DNA from: Alcaligenes ammonioxydans
GTDB lineage: Bacteria; Pseudomonadota; Gammaproteobacteria; Burkholderiales; Burkholderiaceae_B
NCBI RefSeq assembly: GCF_019343455.1
Contig: NZ_CP049362.1
Coordinates: 496,001-560,000, forward strand
Direction: 5' to 3'
Length of the DNA stretch: 64,000 bases
Positions 16,954 to 25,262 of this stretch are shown piece after piece. The translations under genes and the position numbers were made by a program. The notes under the pieces are model-generated. The model had not been told where the DNA came from. It did no database searches and saw only the letters and a list, made by a program, of their open reading frames with translations. Position 1 is the stretch's first letter. Every line of letters starts with the position of its first letter.

Positions 16954-17334
16954 TTATTTACCGCGCAGTAGCTGCATCTGACGACGATCTTTTTTAGTCG
17001 GGCGTCCCGCGTCAAAATCCATGGCAGGCTCAGGCGCCAGACGGCGCTGTTCCGCGGCCTGCGCGCGTCGTGCACTGCTTTGCTCGGTTTCTTGATAGAG
17101 AGTGCGCGCCACGGGAGCGGGGCCACGTACCCCACTCAAGGCTTGAACGTGAACTTCCATGGCTGGCGTTTCCTTGCGCAGGGTGATCAGATCCCCTACC
17201 GATACCTCGCGGGCCGGCTTGGTGCTTTGCTGATTGAGCAAAACCCGTCCTTTAGTGATCTCTTCACTGGCCAGGCTGCGCGTTTTGTAAAAGCGCGCCG
17301 CCCAGAGCCATTTGTCCAGTCGTAATTTGTCCAT
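16954..17334 (-). CDS. hslR: Heat-shock protein 15 (S4-domain ribosome rescue factor)
   Basis: A 126-residue basic S4 RNA-binding protein. 'LRLDKWLWAARFYKTRSLA' is the S4 alpha-L start, followed by 'GRVLLNQQSTKPAREVSVGD'. Hsp15 binds stalled 50S-nascent chain complexes. The C-terminal 'DFDAGRPTKKDRRQMQLL' is the conserved basic tail of HslR. No heat-shock promoter is obvious upstream. The gene has its own terminator at 16887-16919. Confidence 0.92.
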   Translation of the reverse strand: MDKLRLDKWLWAARFYKTRSLASEEITKGRVLLNQQSTKPAREVSVGDLITLRKETPAMEVHVQALSGVRGPAPVARTLYQETEQSSARRAQAAEQRRLAPEPAMDFDAGRPTKKDRRQMQLLRGK

Positions 17335-17412
17335 GCCGTATTGTAAATCCAGGCCGGGCCCCCGTGAAAGGCGGAACCCGGTGTGACGAGCTTGCTGGTG
17401 GCCAGCCCGGTT

Positions 17413-18726
17413 CTAGCGGAACTGAAAGTGTTCCTTATGCAAGGTCCAGGACTTAGCGGGCAAGGCACGCTTGAGCTCCCGCTGCAGCTGCTTGCCCATC
17501 CCGGCAGGGCCACAGAACCAGATATGTAATGGTCTGCCCGCCTGATAGTGCTGCACCACCTCTTGGGGACTCCAGCGGCGGCCATCGGCATAAATATCCA
17601 GCTTGACATCCGGGTGCTCTTTGGCGGCGTTGCTCAAGGCCTGGGCGAGTGGGTCGGAACTGTGCTGACAGGCATATTGCAGATAGGCGTAAGGAGCATG
17701 GCCCTCCTCATGCTCCTGGCTTAACCAGGACAGAAAGGGGGTCGCTCCCACTCCTGCGCCGACCCAGATATAAACCCCCTTGTCGTCGCGGCCCGGTTGA
17801 GTGAAACGGCCATACGGGCCATCCAGCTCGATGTTCTGTCCGATATGCAGGCGCTCTGGCAGGCGGCGCGTCCAGTCGCCCAGTTGCTTGATGTGAAAAC
17901 GCACAATCTGGTCATCCTGATCCGCGTCGGACAGGGTGAAGGGATGAGACTCGGTTTCGCCTTTCAAACGCAGGAAGGCAAACTGGCCCGCCTGATGACC
18001 CGGCCAGGATTGATCCATGCGGCATTGCACTTCTAGGACATCGCCTTGCGGGGTACAGGAAATGACGGTACCGGTGTACGGGTAAGCCGAACTGAGATTG
18101 CGTAACAGCTGAATGCTGGCGGCTACTGTTCCGATCACCAGGCTGACGGCCAGCAGCCAGCCACCTATCCCGCTCCAGTAGGCAGGTGGGGTCAAGACTA
18201 CGCCATGAAAGACCAGAATCAGATAGGCAACCGGCATTAGCCGATGCAGGCTGTACCATTTTTTATAGGAAATCGTGCGGTGCGCCAGGGTAATGATCAA
18301 CATCACAATCAGCGCGTAGAACGTCCATTCCCCCAGCGTCTTGGCATAGGGCTTGAAGAGGCTGACCCATTCGGGGACGGGCACTTTGGCCAATTTGCCG
18401 CTGGTGCCGATGGCGGCGGCTATCAGGTCTTTGGATTGTTTGCTTAGCCAATGCGCCAGGCTGAGCAAAATCGCCAGGATGCCCAGGTACTTGTGTAGCT
18501 TGTAGGCTTTGTCCATGCCACCGAGCCACGGTTCCAGGCGACGGGGGCGTAAGGCCAGGACCATAATGGCCGTCATGGTGCCCAGCGCCAGAATGCCGGT
18601 GAGCAGCATGCCTTCCTGCCGGATTACCCACAGCGTGTCGCCTGGGGGCGAGGGAGAGAGCCACAAGGCTTGTACAGCCCAGATCAGAAAGAAGGTGGAG
18701 AGCAGCAGAAATAGAGGGCGACGCAT
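17413..18726 (-). CDS. Ferric-reductase-like flavocytochrome (FRE/NOX type oxidoreductase)
   Basis: A 437-residue membrane oxidoreductase. Residues about 1-215 hold six or so helices with haem-ligand histidines ('LHKYLGILAILLSLAHWL', 'LHRLMPVAYLILVFHGV'). The rest is a ferredoxin-reductase module with FAD site 'HPFTLSDAD' and NAD site 'WVGAGVGATPFLSWL'. It should carry electrons from NADH across the inner membrane; iron reduction is the family's common assignment. I start at the ATG at 18726, behind GGAAAAGG; an ATG 16 codons upstream lacks such a site. Confidence 0.85.
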   Translation of the reverse strand: MRRPLFLLLSTFFLIWAVQALWLSPSPPGDTLWVIRQEGMLLTGILALGTMTAIMVLALRPRRLEPWLGGMDKAYKLHKYLGILAILLSLAHWLSKQSKDLIAAAIGTSGKLAKVPVPEWVSLFKPYAKTLGEWTFYALIVMLIITLAHRTISYKKWYSLHRLMPVAYLILVFHGVVLTPPAYWSGIGGWLLAVSLVIGTVAASIQLLRNLSSAYPYTGTVISCTPQGDVLEVQCRMDQSWPGHQAGQFAFLRLKGETESHPFTLSDADQDDQIVRFHIKQLGDWTRRLPERLHIGQNIELDGPYGRFTQPGRDDKGVYIWVGAGVGATPFLSWLSQEHEEGHAPYAYLQYACQHSSDPLAQALSNAAKEHPDVKLDIYADGRRWSPQEVVQHYQAGRPLHIWFCGPAGMGKQLQRELKRALPAKSWTLHKEHFQFR

Positions 18727-18941
18727 GGCCTTTTCCGAATGATGGGTGGGCCGGGAGCTGGCAAGTCGCACCATGCAAAAGTACCGACGCAGCGCACCGG
18801 GGACATCTGCCCATCTTAGTAGGTAGCGTGGTGGTCTGGGGTGTTTGTATTCAGGCGTGAATTGAGAAAACTCAAAATACCTCTAAATAGTTTTTATTTA
18901 AAGTATTTGTTAATGATTCTGGTTGCTGTTTATCGTGTTGA

Positions 18942-18987
18942 CCCTGCCGGGGGCGGTTTCGGAGGGACACCGCCTGGCAGGGCGTTT
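18942..18987. terminator. Hairpin at the end of the amidase gene
   Basis: CCCTGCC (18942-18948) pairs with GGCAGGG (18976-18982), and inside it GGCGGT pairs with ACCGCC. A T5 run follows only on the plus strand, while the amidase is on the minus strand, so its use as the amidase terminator is uncertain. Confidence 0.4.
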
Positions 18988-18988
18988 T

Positions 18989-20164
18989 TCAGCGGGCCTG
19001 TTCAGGGCTGAGCAGTACGGCCAGATCCAGCAAGGCCGCGTCCTGATGGGCTTGTCCGATCAGTTGCAGTCCCAGGGGCAGCGGGGAGTCCTGAGCGGGC
19101 GCGGGCAGGCTTAAGGTCGGCCAGCCTAACAAGGACCACGGGCGGTTCAGAATCGAGGAGCCTGTGCTGTCCAGCCCATAGGGCGCGGGGCCAGGGGCCG
19201 CCGGAGTTAGCAAGGCATCGAAATGAGCATATCGGTCCTGCCATTCTGTCTGGAGCTGGCGACGGCGTGCCTGCCAGGCGTGGTAGTCCGCCGGGGGCAA
19301 TTCCAGGCCTTGCTTGATCGCTTGCACGGTAATGGGTCGCAAGGCATTGGGGCTGGCTTGCCAGACGGGCAGCAGGCTGCGGGCCATTTCGTAAGCCATG
19401 ATCTGGCCTTGCAGGATCAGCAGCTCTTTCAGTTGCGGGTCCGCGGGCAGACGCTCCAGTTGGGCACCTTGTTGTTCCAGGTGCAGGCAACCTTGCTCCA
19501 GAGCAGCAAGGGCAGCGGGGGTAATTGGGCCCAGATCTTTGCCATCCAGCACGCCGATGCGGGGACAGGTGGGCACCTTAACATCGGGCAAACCTTGCAG
19601 AACCGTCGCCACACGGCGCAATACGGACAAGTCGCGGCTGAAGTAGCCGATGGTGTCCAGACTGTCGCATAGCAGGAAAAGACCGCTGCGATGAATGGCA
19701 CCAAAACTAGGTTTGAAGCCGACAATGCCGGTAAAGGCAGCAGGGCGCATCATGGAGCCGCCCGTTTGGGTTCCCAAAGCGAAATCGACCATGCCCGCGG
19801 CCACGGCAGCCGCAGACCCACTGGAGGAGCCACCGGGAGTGTGCTCCAGATTCAGCGGGTTACGGGTCGGGCCGGGCGCCGCATAGGCAAACTCTGCCGT
19901 CACGGTCTTGCCGACTGGAATGGCACCGGCCCGGCGCAGCACGGCCACACAGGCCGCATCATGCTGCGCGGGCAGCGCGTCGGGGAAATGGGCCCCGTAA
20001 CGCGTGGGCATGCCTTGCACATCCAGCACGTCCTTGACGCCGAAGCTCAGGCCCGCCAAGGGGCCCTCGGGGTGGGTGCTGATACAGGTAAGCGGGTCCG
20101 CCAGCCAGGACCAGGCCTGAATGGACTGGTCCTGCACAGCGAGAGGAGAGGGATGGGCAGTCAT
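18989..20164 (-). CDS. Amidase (amidase-signature family)
   Basis: A 391-residue amidase-signature hydrolase with the Ser-Ser-Lys triad: Lys in 'SFGVKDVLDVQG', Ser in 'HTPGGSSSGSAAAVAAG' and the nucleophile Ser in 'GTQTGGSMMRPAAFTGIVGFKPS'. The substrate is unknown. I start at the ATG at 20164; the preceding TTG at 20179 touches the end of the upstream Bug gene. It is downstream of a Bug receptor in what looks like a two-gene operon, suggesting import and deamidation of one compound, controlled by the divergent LysR gene. Confidence 0.9.
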   Translation of the reverse strand: MTAHPSPLAVQDQSIQAWSWLADPLTCISTHPEGPLAGLSFGVKDVLDVQGMPTRYGAHFPDALPAQHDAACVAVLRRAGAIPVGKTVTAEFAYAAPGPTRNPLNLEHTPGGSSSGSAAAVAAGMVDFALGTQTGGSMMRPAAFTGIVGFKPSFGAIHRSGLFLLCDSLDTIGYFSRDLSVLRRVATVLQGLPDVKVPTCPRIGVLDGKDLGPITPAALAALEQGCLHLEQQGAQLERLPADPQLKELLILQGQIMAYEMARSLLPVWQASPNALRPITVQAIKQGLELPPADYHAWQARRRQLQTEWQDRYAHFDALLTPAAPGPAPYGLDSTGSSILNRPWSLLGWPTLSLPAPAQDSPLPLGLQLIGQAHQDAALLDLAVLLSPEQAR

Positions 20165-20179
20165 AGCGCAGGGTCGCAA

Positions 20180-21172
20180 TTACTGAATCGAGATGTTTTG
20201 TGCCTTGATCAGTGCCGTCCAGCGCTTTGCTTCTTCCTTGATGAAAGCAGAGAACTCTGCAGGCGTGCCGCCCACCACTTCTGCGCCCTGGGATTCCACA
20301 ATCTTGCGGTACTCGGGGTCTTGCAGTGCATCGTTGACGGCTTTATTCAGTTTTTCCAGCACATCGGCTGGAATGCCTGCGGGAGCAATCACGCCAAACC
20401 AGTTGGAGGCGACCAGATCCACGCCTTGCTCTTTGAAGGTGGGAACATCAGGCATGGCCTTGACACGCTCTTCAGAGGTCACACCCAGAATGCGCAAACG
20501 TGGATTGTCGATTTGCATGTGCGGCAAGAACAGGCTGGCCAATTCCAGGTAGAAGGAGATATTGCCGGCCAGCAGATCGTTGGATGCCGGTGCGCCACCG
20601 CGGTAAGGAACGTGTACCGCGTCAAAACCCGACGTGGCTTTGAACTGCTCGGTCAGCAGGTGCGAGGCGCCGCCCGCTCCGGTCGAGGCATAGTCCAGTT
20701 TTTGTGGGTTCTTCTTGCCGTCGTTCACCAGGTCGGCCAACGACTGGTAGGGCGAGTTGCTGTTTACACCCAAAGCCATGGCGCCACGCTCAATCAGGGC
20801 GACGGGCTGCAGATCCTGTTCGGGATCAAAGGGCAGGTTGCTGCCGTACAGGGCTTTGTTCACGGACATTGGACCAAAGTTGCCCAGACCGATGGTGTAT
20901 CCGTTGGGCTTGGCACGGGCAATCATGCTGGTGCCGATATTGCCGCTGGCGCCAGGCTTGTTCTCCACCACAATCGTCACGCCCAGACTGTCGCTCATTT
21001 TCTGAGCCAGCATCCGCGAACGGGTGTCCGAGCTGCCGCCGGCCGCATAAGGCACAACAAAAGTAATGGCTTGCGAAGGGTAGGGGGCGTCGGCCAGTGC
21101 CGAGCCGGAACCCAGCAAAGTCAGTGTGAGTAGGCCGCCCAGCAATGAGGCACGATGCTTGAATACCGTCAT
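20180..21172 (-). CDS. Bug/TctC-type periplasmic solute receptor
   Basis: A 330-residue tripartite tricarboxylate receptor with signal peptide (residues 1-27, 'LLTLTLLGSGSALA'). 'FVVPYAAGGSSDTRSRMLAQKM' and 'VVENKPGASGNIGTSMIARAKP' are family signatures. The ATG at 21172 has AGGAG six bases upstream; ATG at 21178 and TTG at 21187 are less likely. No tctAB genes are present. It is divergent from a LysR gene and upstream of the amidase, so all three probably form one regulated unit. Confidence 0.92.
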   Translation of the reverse strand: MTVFKHRASLLGGLLTLTLLGSGSALADAPYPSQAITFVVPYAAGGSSDTRSRMLAQKMSDSLGVTIVVENKPGASGNIGTSMIARAKPNGYTIGLGNFGPMSVNKALYGSNLPFDPEQDLQPVALIERGAMALGVNSNSPYQSLADLVNDGKKNPQKLDYASTGAGGASHLLTEQFKATSGFDAVHVPYRGGAPASNDLLAGNISFYLELASLFLPHMQIDNPRLRILGVTSEERVKAMPDVPTFKEQGVDLVASNWFGVIAPAGIPADVLEKLNKAVNDALQDPEYRKIVESQGAEVVGGTPAEFSAFIKEEAKRWTALIKAQNISIQ

Positions 21173-21328
21173 GTTCATCTCCTGCAATGGGCCAAGATTC
21201 GCCGTGGCGTGCAGTATGGCCCTGTTTTTTTGATAGAAGTCAGAACGGATAGTAGAGAGAGCTTATTATGTTGTCTAATATTAAAAATAGTCATTATTAA
21301 TCTTTTTAAAAACCTAATTGGTGGGTAT

Positions 21329-22222
21329 ATGCTGGACTCCAAATTAAGTGAAATGTTTTTGGTTCTGGCCGAAGAGTTGCACTTTGGTCGTGCGGCACAG
21401 CGTCTGTTCATGACCCAGCCTCCCTTGAGTCAGGCCATACGCAGGCTGGAGGAGCAGGTCGGGGCCACCTTGTTCATCCGCACGACGCGCACGGTGCAAC
21501 TGACTGCGGCCGGCGCGGAGCTGCAGCGCCGCCTGCGCCTTATCGGCAATGAGATGGAGCAGACTTTGCAAGCGGTGCAGCAGGTTCACCGCGGGGAAAC
21601 CGGTATGTTGCGTATCGCCCTGACGCCCAGCAGTGCCTATGCGGGCGTATCACGGCATTTGTACCGGTTTCGTCAGGACTTCCCGCAGGTGGATATGCAG
21701 GTTTACGAGATGAACTCCAGTGACATGCCTGCCGCCTTGTATGAGCGCCGGGTGGATGTGGCGTTGATCCGCCCCTCTTTTGCGGTGCCCGATCTGAATC
21801 CGCAATTGGTGGAGTCCGAACCCATGATGTTCGTGCTCAGACGCGATGATCCCCGTGCGCAGGAACATAGCCAGGGGCTGACGCTACATCAGGCGTTTTC
21901 TTACGAAATGGTGGCCTATTCACGTCAGCAATCGCGCTACTTCCATCTGCTTCAACAACGTTTGCTGCAGCGTTCGGGCTGCCTGCCGCGCTTTGTCCAG
22001 GAGAGCATGGTGCCCACGGTGTTGATTATGGTGGAGGCGGGGATCGCACCGGCTATCGTGCCGGCCTCCCTGGCTCGGCTGCGCACGGATACGCTGGTGT
22101 ATCTGCCCTTGCTCGATGCTGCCGATATTGCGGCCGAGCTGATGAGCGCCTACATTTCCGACAATACCAATCCCGCGCTCCAGAATTTTCTTGCGGTGCT
22201 GGAACAGGATCGTTCAGTCTGA
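21329..22222 (+). CDS. LysR-family transcriptional regulator
   Basis: A 297-residue regulator. Residues about 1-60 form the winged helix ('LHFGRAAQRLFMTQPPLSQAIRRLEEQVG'; key residues only), followed by the periplasmic-binding-like sensor domain. I start at the ATG at 21329 because the classic 'LxxFLxLAEELHFGRAA' pattern begins there. It is divergent from the Bug-amidase genes across a 156-bp AT-rich gap, the usual arrangement for LysR control of a catabolic operon. Its last 9 bases overlap the convergent AraC gene. Confidence 0.9.
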   Translation: MLDSKLSEMFLVLAEELHFGRAAQRLFMTQPPLSQAIRRLEEQVGATLFIRTTRTVQLTAAGAELQRRLRLIGNEMEQTLQAVQQVHRGETGMLRIALTPSSAYAGVSRHLYRFRQDFPQVDMQVYEMNSSDMPAALYERRVDVALIRPSFAVPDLNPQLVESEPMMFVLRRDDPRAQEHSQGLTLHQAFSYEMVAYSRQQSRYFHLLQQRLLQRSGCLPRFVQESMVPTVLIMVEAGIAPAIVPASLARLRTDTLVYLPLLDAADIAAELMSAYISDNTNPALQNFLAVLEQDRSV

Positions 22223-23068
22223 CTGGCGGGCAGCCAGCCATTGGCGCATGGATTGACCGGTGCGCTGTCGAAACAGGCGTGACAGGGCCGAGGGATTGGC
22301 GTAGCCCAGATCCAGTGCGATGCGTTTGGCGGACTGGCCCTGGGTCAAGCGCTGGCAGGCCAGCGACAGACGCCATTGGGCCAGATAGTCGGCCGGCGTG
22401 TCACCCACCCACTGCTTGAACTGGACGGCAAACGTGCTGCGCGAGAGCTTGGCTTGTTCAGCCAGCGATTGCACAGTCCAGTCTCGTCCCGGGTCGGCCT
22501 GGATGGCCAGCAAGGCGCGGGCGACGGGAGGATGGGACAGCCCCCGGAACAGGCCCACGGGAATATCGCAGCGGTCGGGATGGTCAAACAACCAGCGCAG
22601 CAGTTGCAAGAGCACGATTTCAAACAGACGATCGGCCAGCAAACGATGGCCGCAACGTACTGATTCTGTTTCTGCAAATAACAGGCTCAATGCTTGCTCC
22701 AGACCTGCCGCCTCCTCCAGGGGAACAATGATCAGGTCCGGCAGCGACCGGGCCAGCGGGTGATGTTCACCACCGTCAAAATCCAGGGTGGCGCAGGTAA
22801 AGTCCGAGCCCTCCTCGGGCATATCGTAGAAAGTATGGTCCAGCGGACGTGGATAGAACAGCAGGCTGGGACGATCAATCGTCAGGATTTCCGGCACTGG
22901 ATCGCGCGGATCGTGACGCACCCCCAGCTGACCCCGTCTGAGGATGTGCAAAAAGGCCCGCCCGGGCTGAGCCGCAAAGCGGGTCATGCCGCATAAGGAG
23001 CCGTTGTAAAACAAATGGGCCCGGACACGGAATTGTTCCAGCAAAAGAGAGAGGCGATCCAGATTCAT
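22214..23068 (-). CDS. AraC-family regulator with cupin-type sensor (Cupin_6)
   Basis: A 284-residue regulator. Residues about 1-170 are a cupin-like ligand domain ('RPSLLFYPRPLDHTFYDMPEEGSDF'). Residues about 180-284 are the double helix-turn-helix ('WTVQSLAEQAKLSRSTFAVQF', 'LDLGYANPSALSRLFRQRTG'). The ATG at 23068 has AAGGG upstream. It is divergent from the AhpD-like gene 131 bp away, which is a common pairing for this AraC subgroup, so it probably controls that gene. Confidence 0.9.
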   Translation of the reverse strand: MNLDRLSLLLEQFRVRAHLFYNGSLCGMTRFAAQPGRAFLHILRRGQLGVRHDPRDPVPEILTIDRPSLLFYPRPLDHTFYDMPEEGSDFTCATLDFDGGEHHPLARSLPDLIIVPLEEAAGLEQALSLLFAETESVRCGHRLLADRLFEIVLLQLLRWLFDHPDRCDIPVGLFRGLSHPPVARALLAIQADPGRDWTVQSLAEQAKLSRSTFAVQFKQWVGDTPADYLAQWRLSLACQRLTQGQSAKRIALDLGYANPSALSRLFRQRTGQSMRQWLAARQSD

Positions 23069-23199
23069 GAAATCATCCCTTTCTGGATGAAAAGATAAGT
23101 TGTCGGGACTAATCTTATCCAATGATCTTGATTCTGGCGAGATACTATCCCTGTCAGATTCATTTTGGCCCTCAGGGCCTACTTCACCAGGAGATCACC

Positions 23200-23742
23200 A
23201 TGTCCCGTCTTACGTTGCCTGATGTTGCTCAAGCTCCCGCCGCCAGCCAACCTGCTTTGCAGGAAATTCAAAAGGCTTTTGGCGGCAATGTGCCTGCCAT
23301 GTTCCGAATGGTGTCCAACTCGCCCGCCGCTTTGCGCAGCATGTGGGGGTCTTTCGGTGCTTTTGCGGGTGGCAAGCTGGGTGCAAAACTGGGCGAGCAA
23401 CTGGCAGTGGCTATTGCTGACCGCAATCGTTGCGAGTATTGCCTGGCTGCCCACAATGTGCTCGGTGCCAATGCTGGTTTGAGCTCGGAGACTCTGGCCC
23501 AGGCCCAACGTGGTCAGTCTGATGATCCACGCACGGCGGCCGCCCTGAAGTTTGTGCTCAAGCTGGTCGATCAGCGGGGTCAAGTGTCGGCGGCGGATGT
23601 GCAAGCCGTGCGCGACGCAGGTTTTTCCGAGGGTGAGGTGGTGGAGCTGGTCGGTGTCACGGCCTTGAATCTGTTCACCAATTACATCAACAATGCGCTG
23701 GATGTTCCGGTCGATTTCAACGCGGTTGAGCTGACGGCTTAA
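23200..23742 (+). CDS. AhpD-like carboxymuconolactone decarboxylase-family protein
   Basis: A 180-residue cytosolic protein of the AhpD/CMD superfamily. The redox motif 'RCEYCLAAH' places Cys78, Cys81 and His85 as in alkylhydroperoxidase AhpD, so a peroxidase-type role is likely and a decarboxylase role unlikely. The ATG at 23200 follows AGGAGATCACC. It is divergent from an AraC/Cupin_6 regulator, which probably controls it. Confidence 0.9.
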   Translation: MSRLTLPDVAQAPAASQPALQEIQKAFGGNVPAMFRMVSNSPAALRSMWGSFGAFAGGKLGAKLGEQLAVAIADRNRCEYCLAAHNVLGANAGLSSETLAQAQRGQSDDPRTAAALKFVLKLVDQRGQVSAADVQAVRDAGFSEGEVVELVGVTALNLFTNYINNALDVPVDFNAVELTA

Positions 23743-23806
23743 ACAAGGTTTGATGACCCGCTTGCTGGAGAGGCAGGCGGGTTTTACTGCGTCGGTACGG
23801 CCGGCG

Positions 23807-24118
23807 CTAGTTGCCGGACAACGGGCCGGCGTTAATTTCGCTCAGTGCCGGATTTACATCAAAAAAGCGGGCGTCGATGCCGGTGATACCAACGCTGTTG
23901 AGCCGCTTGCTGTGCATGTCCAGATAGGCCTGTGCGCTTGCCTTGTCACTGAACAAATACACCCCGCCAGCCTTGGACTGCTCCTGATTTTCCGTCCAGA
24001 GTTTCCAGATCAATCCCGGTTCCTGCGAAATGGATTGCGCCAGTTCTTTCATGGCGATGGCCATGTCCTCGCCCCAGGGGCCGGAGTAGGGAAAATCAAC
24101 ATACAGCAAGGTGCTCAT
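23807..24118 (-). CDS. YdhR-like putative monooxygenase (ferredoxin-like fold)
   Basis: A 103-residue protein resembling E. coli YdhR: 'YVDFPYSGPWGEDMAIAMKELAQSISQEPGLIWKLW' and 'AGGVYLFSDKASAQAYLDMH' match the dimeric alpha-beta barrel pattern of small monooxygenases. The reaction is unproven. The ATG at 24118 has GGAG about six bases upstream. It is convergent with the AhpD-like gene. Confidence 0.85.
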   Translation of the reverse strand: MSTLLYVDFPYSGPWGEDMAIAMKELAQSISQEPGLIWKLWTENQEQSKAGGVYLFSDKASAQAYLDMHSKRLNSVGITGIDARFFDVNPALSEINAGPLSGN

Positions 24119-24284
24119 GGTCGGCTCCAAATCAAAATACGTGACGATCATCATACCCTGATGATGAAATGCTCCCGTATTGTCTCTTATTTGTCATGGG
24201 ACGTTGAAAGCGGCGTGATTGGCTGGCCTCGCCCCTGAAGGGGGCGTATAGTTTTTGTTTTGCGATTTGCCGGTGGAAGCCCTC

Positions 24285-25169
24285 ATGTCCTGGACCGCTG
24301 TGTTGTTGGTGGTGTGTGCTGCGTTCATTCATGCGGGCTGGAATCTGCTCTCCAAACGAGCGGCGATGGCAGGAGCCCATTTTGTATTTGCGTACTCCTT
24401 TTTTGCCATCCTGTTTTATTTTCCCATCATGTTGTGGGTGGTGTTTACCGAAGGCAATATGCCTTGGACCACCGAGACCGTGACTTGTCTGGTGTTAAGC
24501 GCGTTGCTGCATATGGGCTATAGCCTGAGTCTGCAAAAAGGCTACCAGGTGGCGGATTTGTCGGTGGTCTATCCGATTGCACGCGGCACCGGTCCCATGC
24601 TCTCTTCCGTGGGCGCCTTCATTCTGCTCGGTGAGCCGGTACGGCCTGTGGGGGTGCTTGGTATCTTGCTGGTGGTGATGGGAATCTTGCTGATTGCCAC
24701 GCAAGGTCATTTGCGGCGTTTCTTCAACCCCGCTGCGCTAACCGGCGTGCGCTGGGGCATGCAGACGGGGATTTTGATTGCGGCCTATACCGTGGTGGAT
24801 GCCTACGGCGTCAAAGTATTACTGATCTCGCCGTTCTTGTTGGACTGGTTCAGCAATGTGCTACGTCTGGGCATGCTGGCCCCCTTCATTGCCAAGCGTG
24901 GACGGGAAGGCTTTATCAAACTGAAGCCTTATTGGAAGCTGGCGGCAGCCGTGGGCCTGCTCTCGCCCCTGTCTTACATACTGGTTTTGCAGGCGCTGCG
25001 CCTGGGAGCCCCCCTGTCCATGGTGGCACCAGCTCGTGAAATGTCCATGATGGCGGGCACGCTGCTGGGCATGGTGGTCCTGCGCGAGAAAGCCAATGCC
25101 TGGAGTTTGCTGGGCTGTGCCGTCATGATCGCCGGGGTGATCGCCCTGACTGCCGGACCGTCTGCCTGA
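24285..25169 (+). CDS. EamA/DMT-family transporter
   Basis: A 294-residue inner-membrane protein with ten predicted helices arranged as two EamA repeats. 'YPIARGTGPMLSSVGAFILLGEPV' in the first half and 'LGAPLSMVAPAREMSMMAGTLLGMVVLREK' in the second are the paired end-of-repeat signatures. The substrate cannot be told. I start at the ATG at 24285; the TTG ten codons earlier adds no membrane segment. Confidence 0.88.
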   Translation: MSWTAVLLVVCAAFIHAGWNLLSKRAAMAGAHFVFAYSFFAILFYFPIMLWVVFTEGNMPWTTETVTCLVLSALLHMGYSLSLQKGYQVADLSVVYPIARGTGPMLSSVGAFILLGEPVRPVGVLGILLVVMGILLIATQGHLRRFFNPAALTGVRWGMQTGILIAAYTVVDAYGVKVLLISPFLLDWFSNVLRLGMLAPFIAKRGREGFIKLKPYWKLAAAVGLLSPLSYILVLQALRLGAPLSMVAPAREMSMMAGTLLGMVVLREKANAWSLLGCAVMIAGVIALTAGPSA

Positions 25170-25176
25170 TTACTCT

Positions 25177-25204
25177 CTTGAAATATGCGGGGCCGACCCT
25201 ATCT
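25177..25204 (+). promoter_or_regulatory. Sigma32 (RpoH) heat-shock promoter of htpG
   Basis: CTTGAAA (25177-25183) and CCCTATCT (25197-25204), spaced by 13 bp, match the RpoH consensus CTTGAAA-N(11-16)-CCCCATNT at 14 of 15 defined or free positions. It lies 60-85 bp before the htpG start. Confidence 0.8.
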
Positions 25205-25262
25205 GTCTGCAATAGGGCGCGCACCTGCGCGTGGCCATCAACCCATTTTTTGCTTTTTCACC

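Noticed and set aside
19691..21133. 480-codon open frame antisense to the amidase and Bug receptor
   Set aside because: It spans the junction of two clear genes on the other strand and has no domain.
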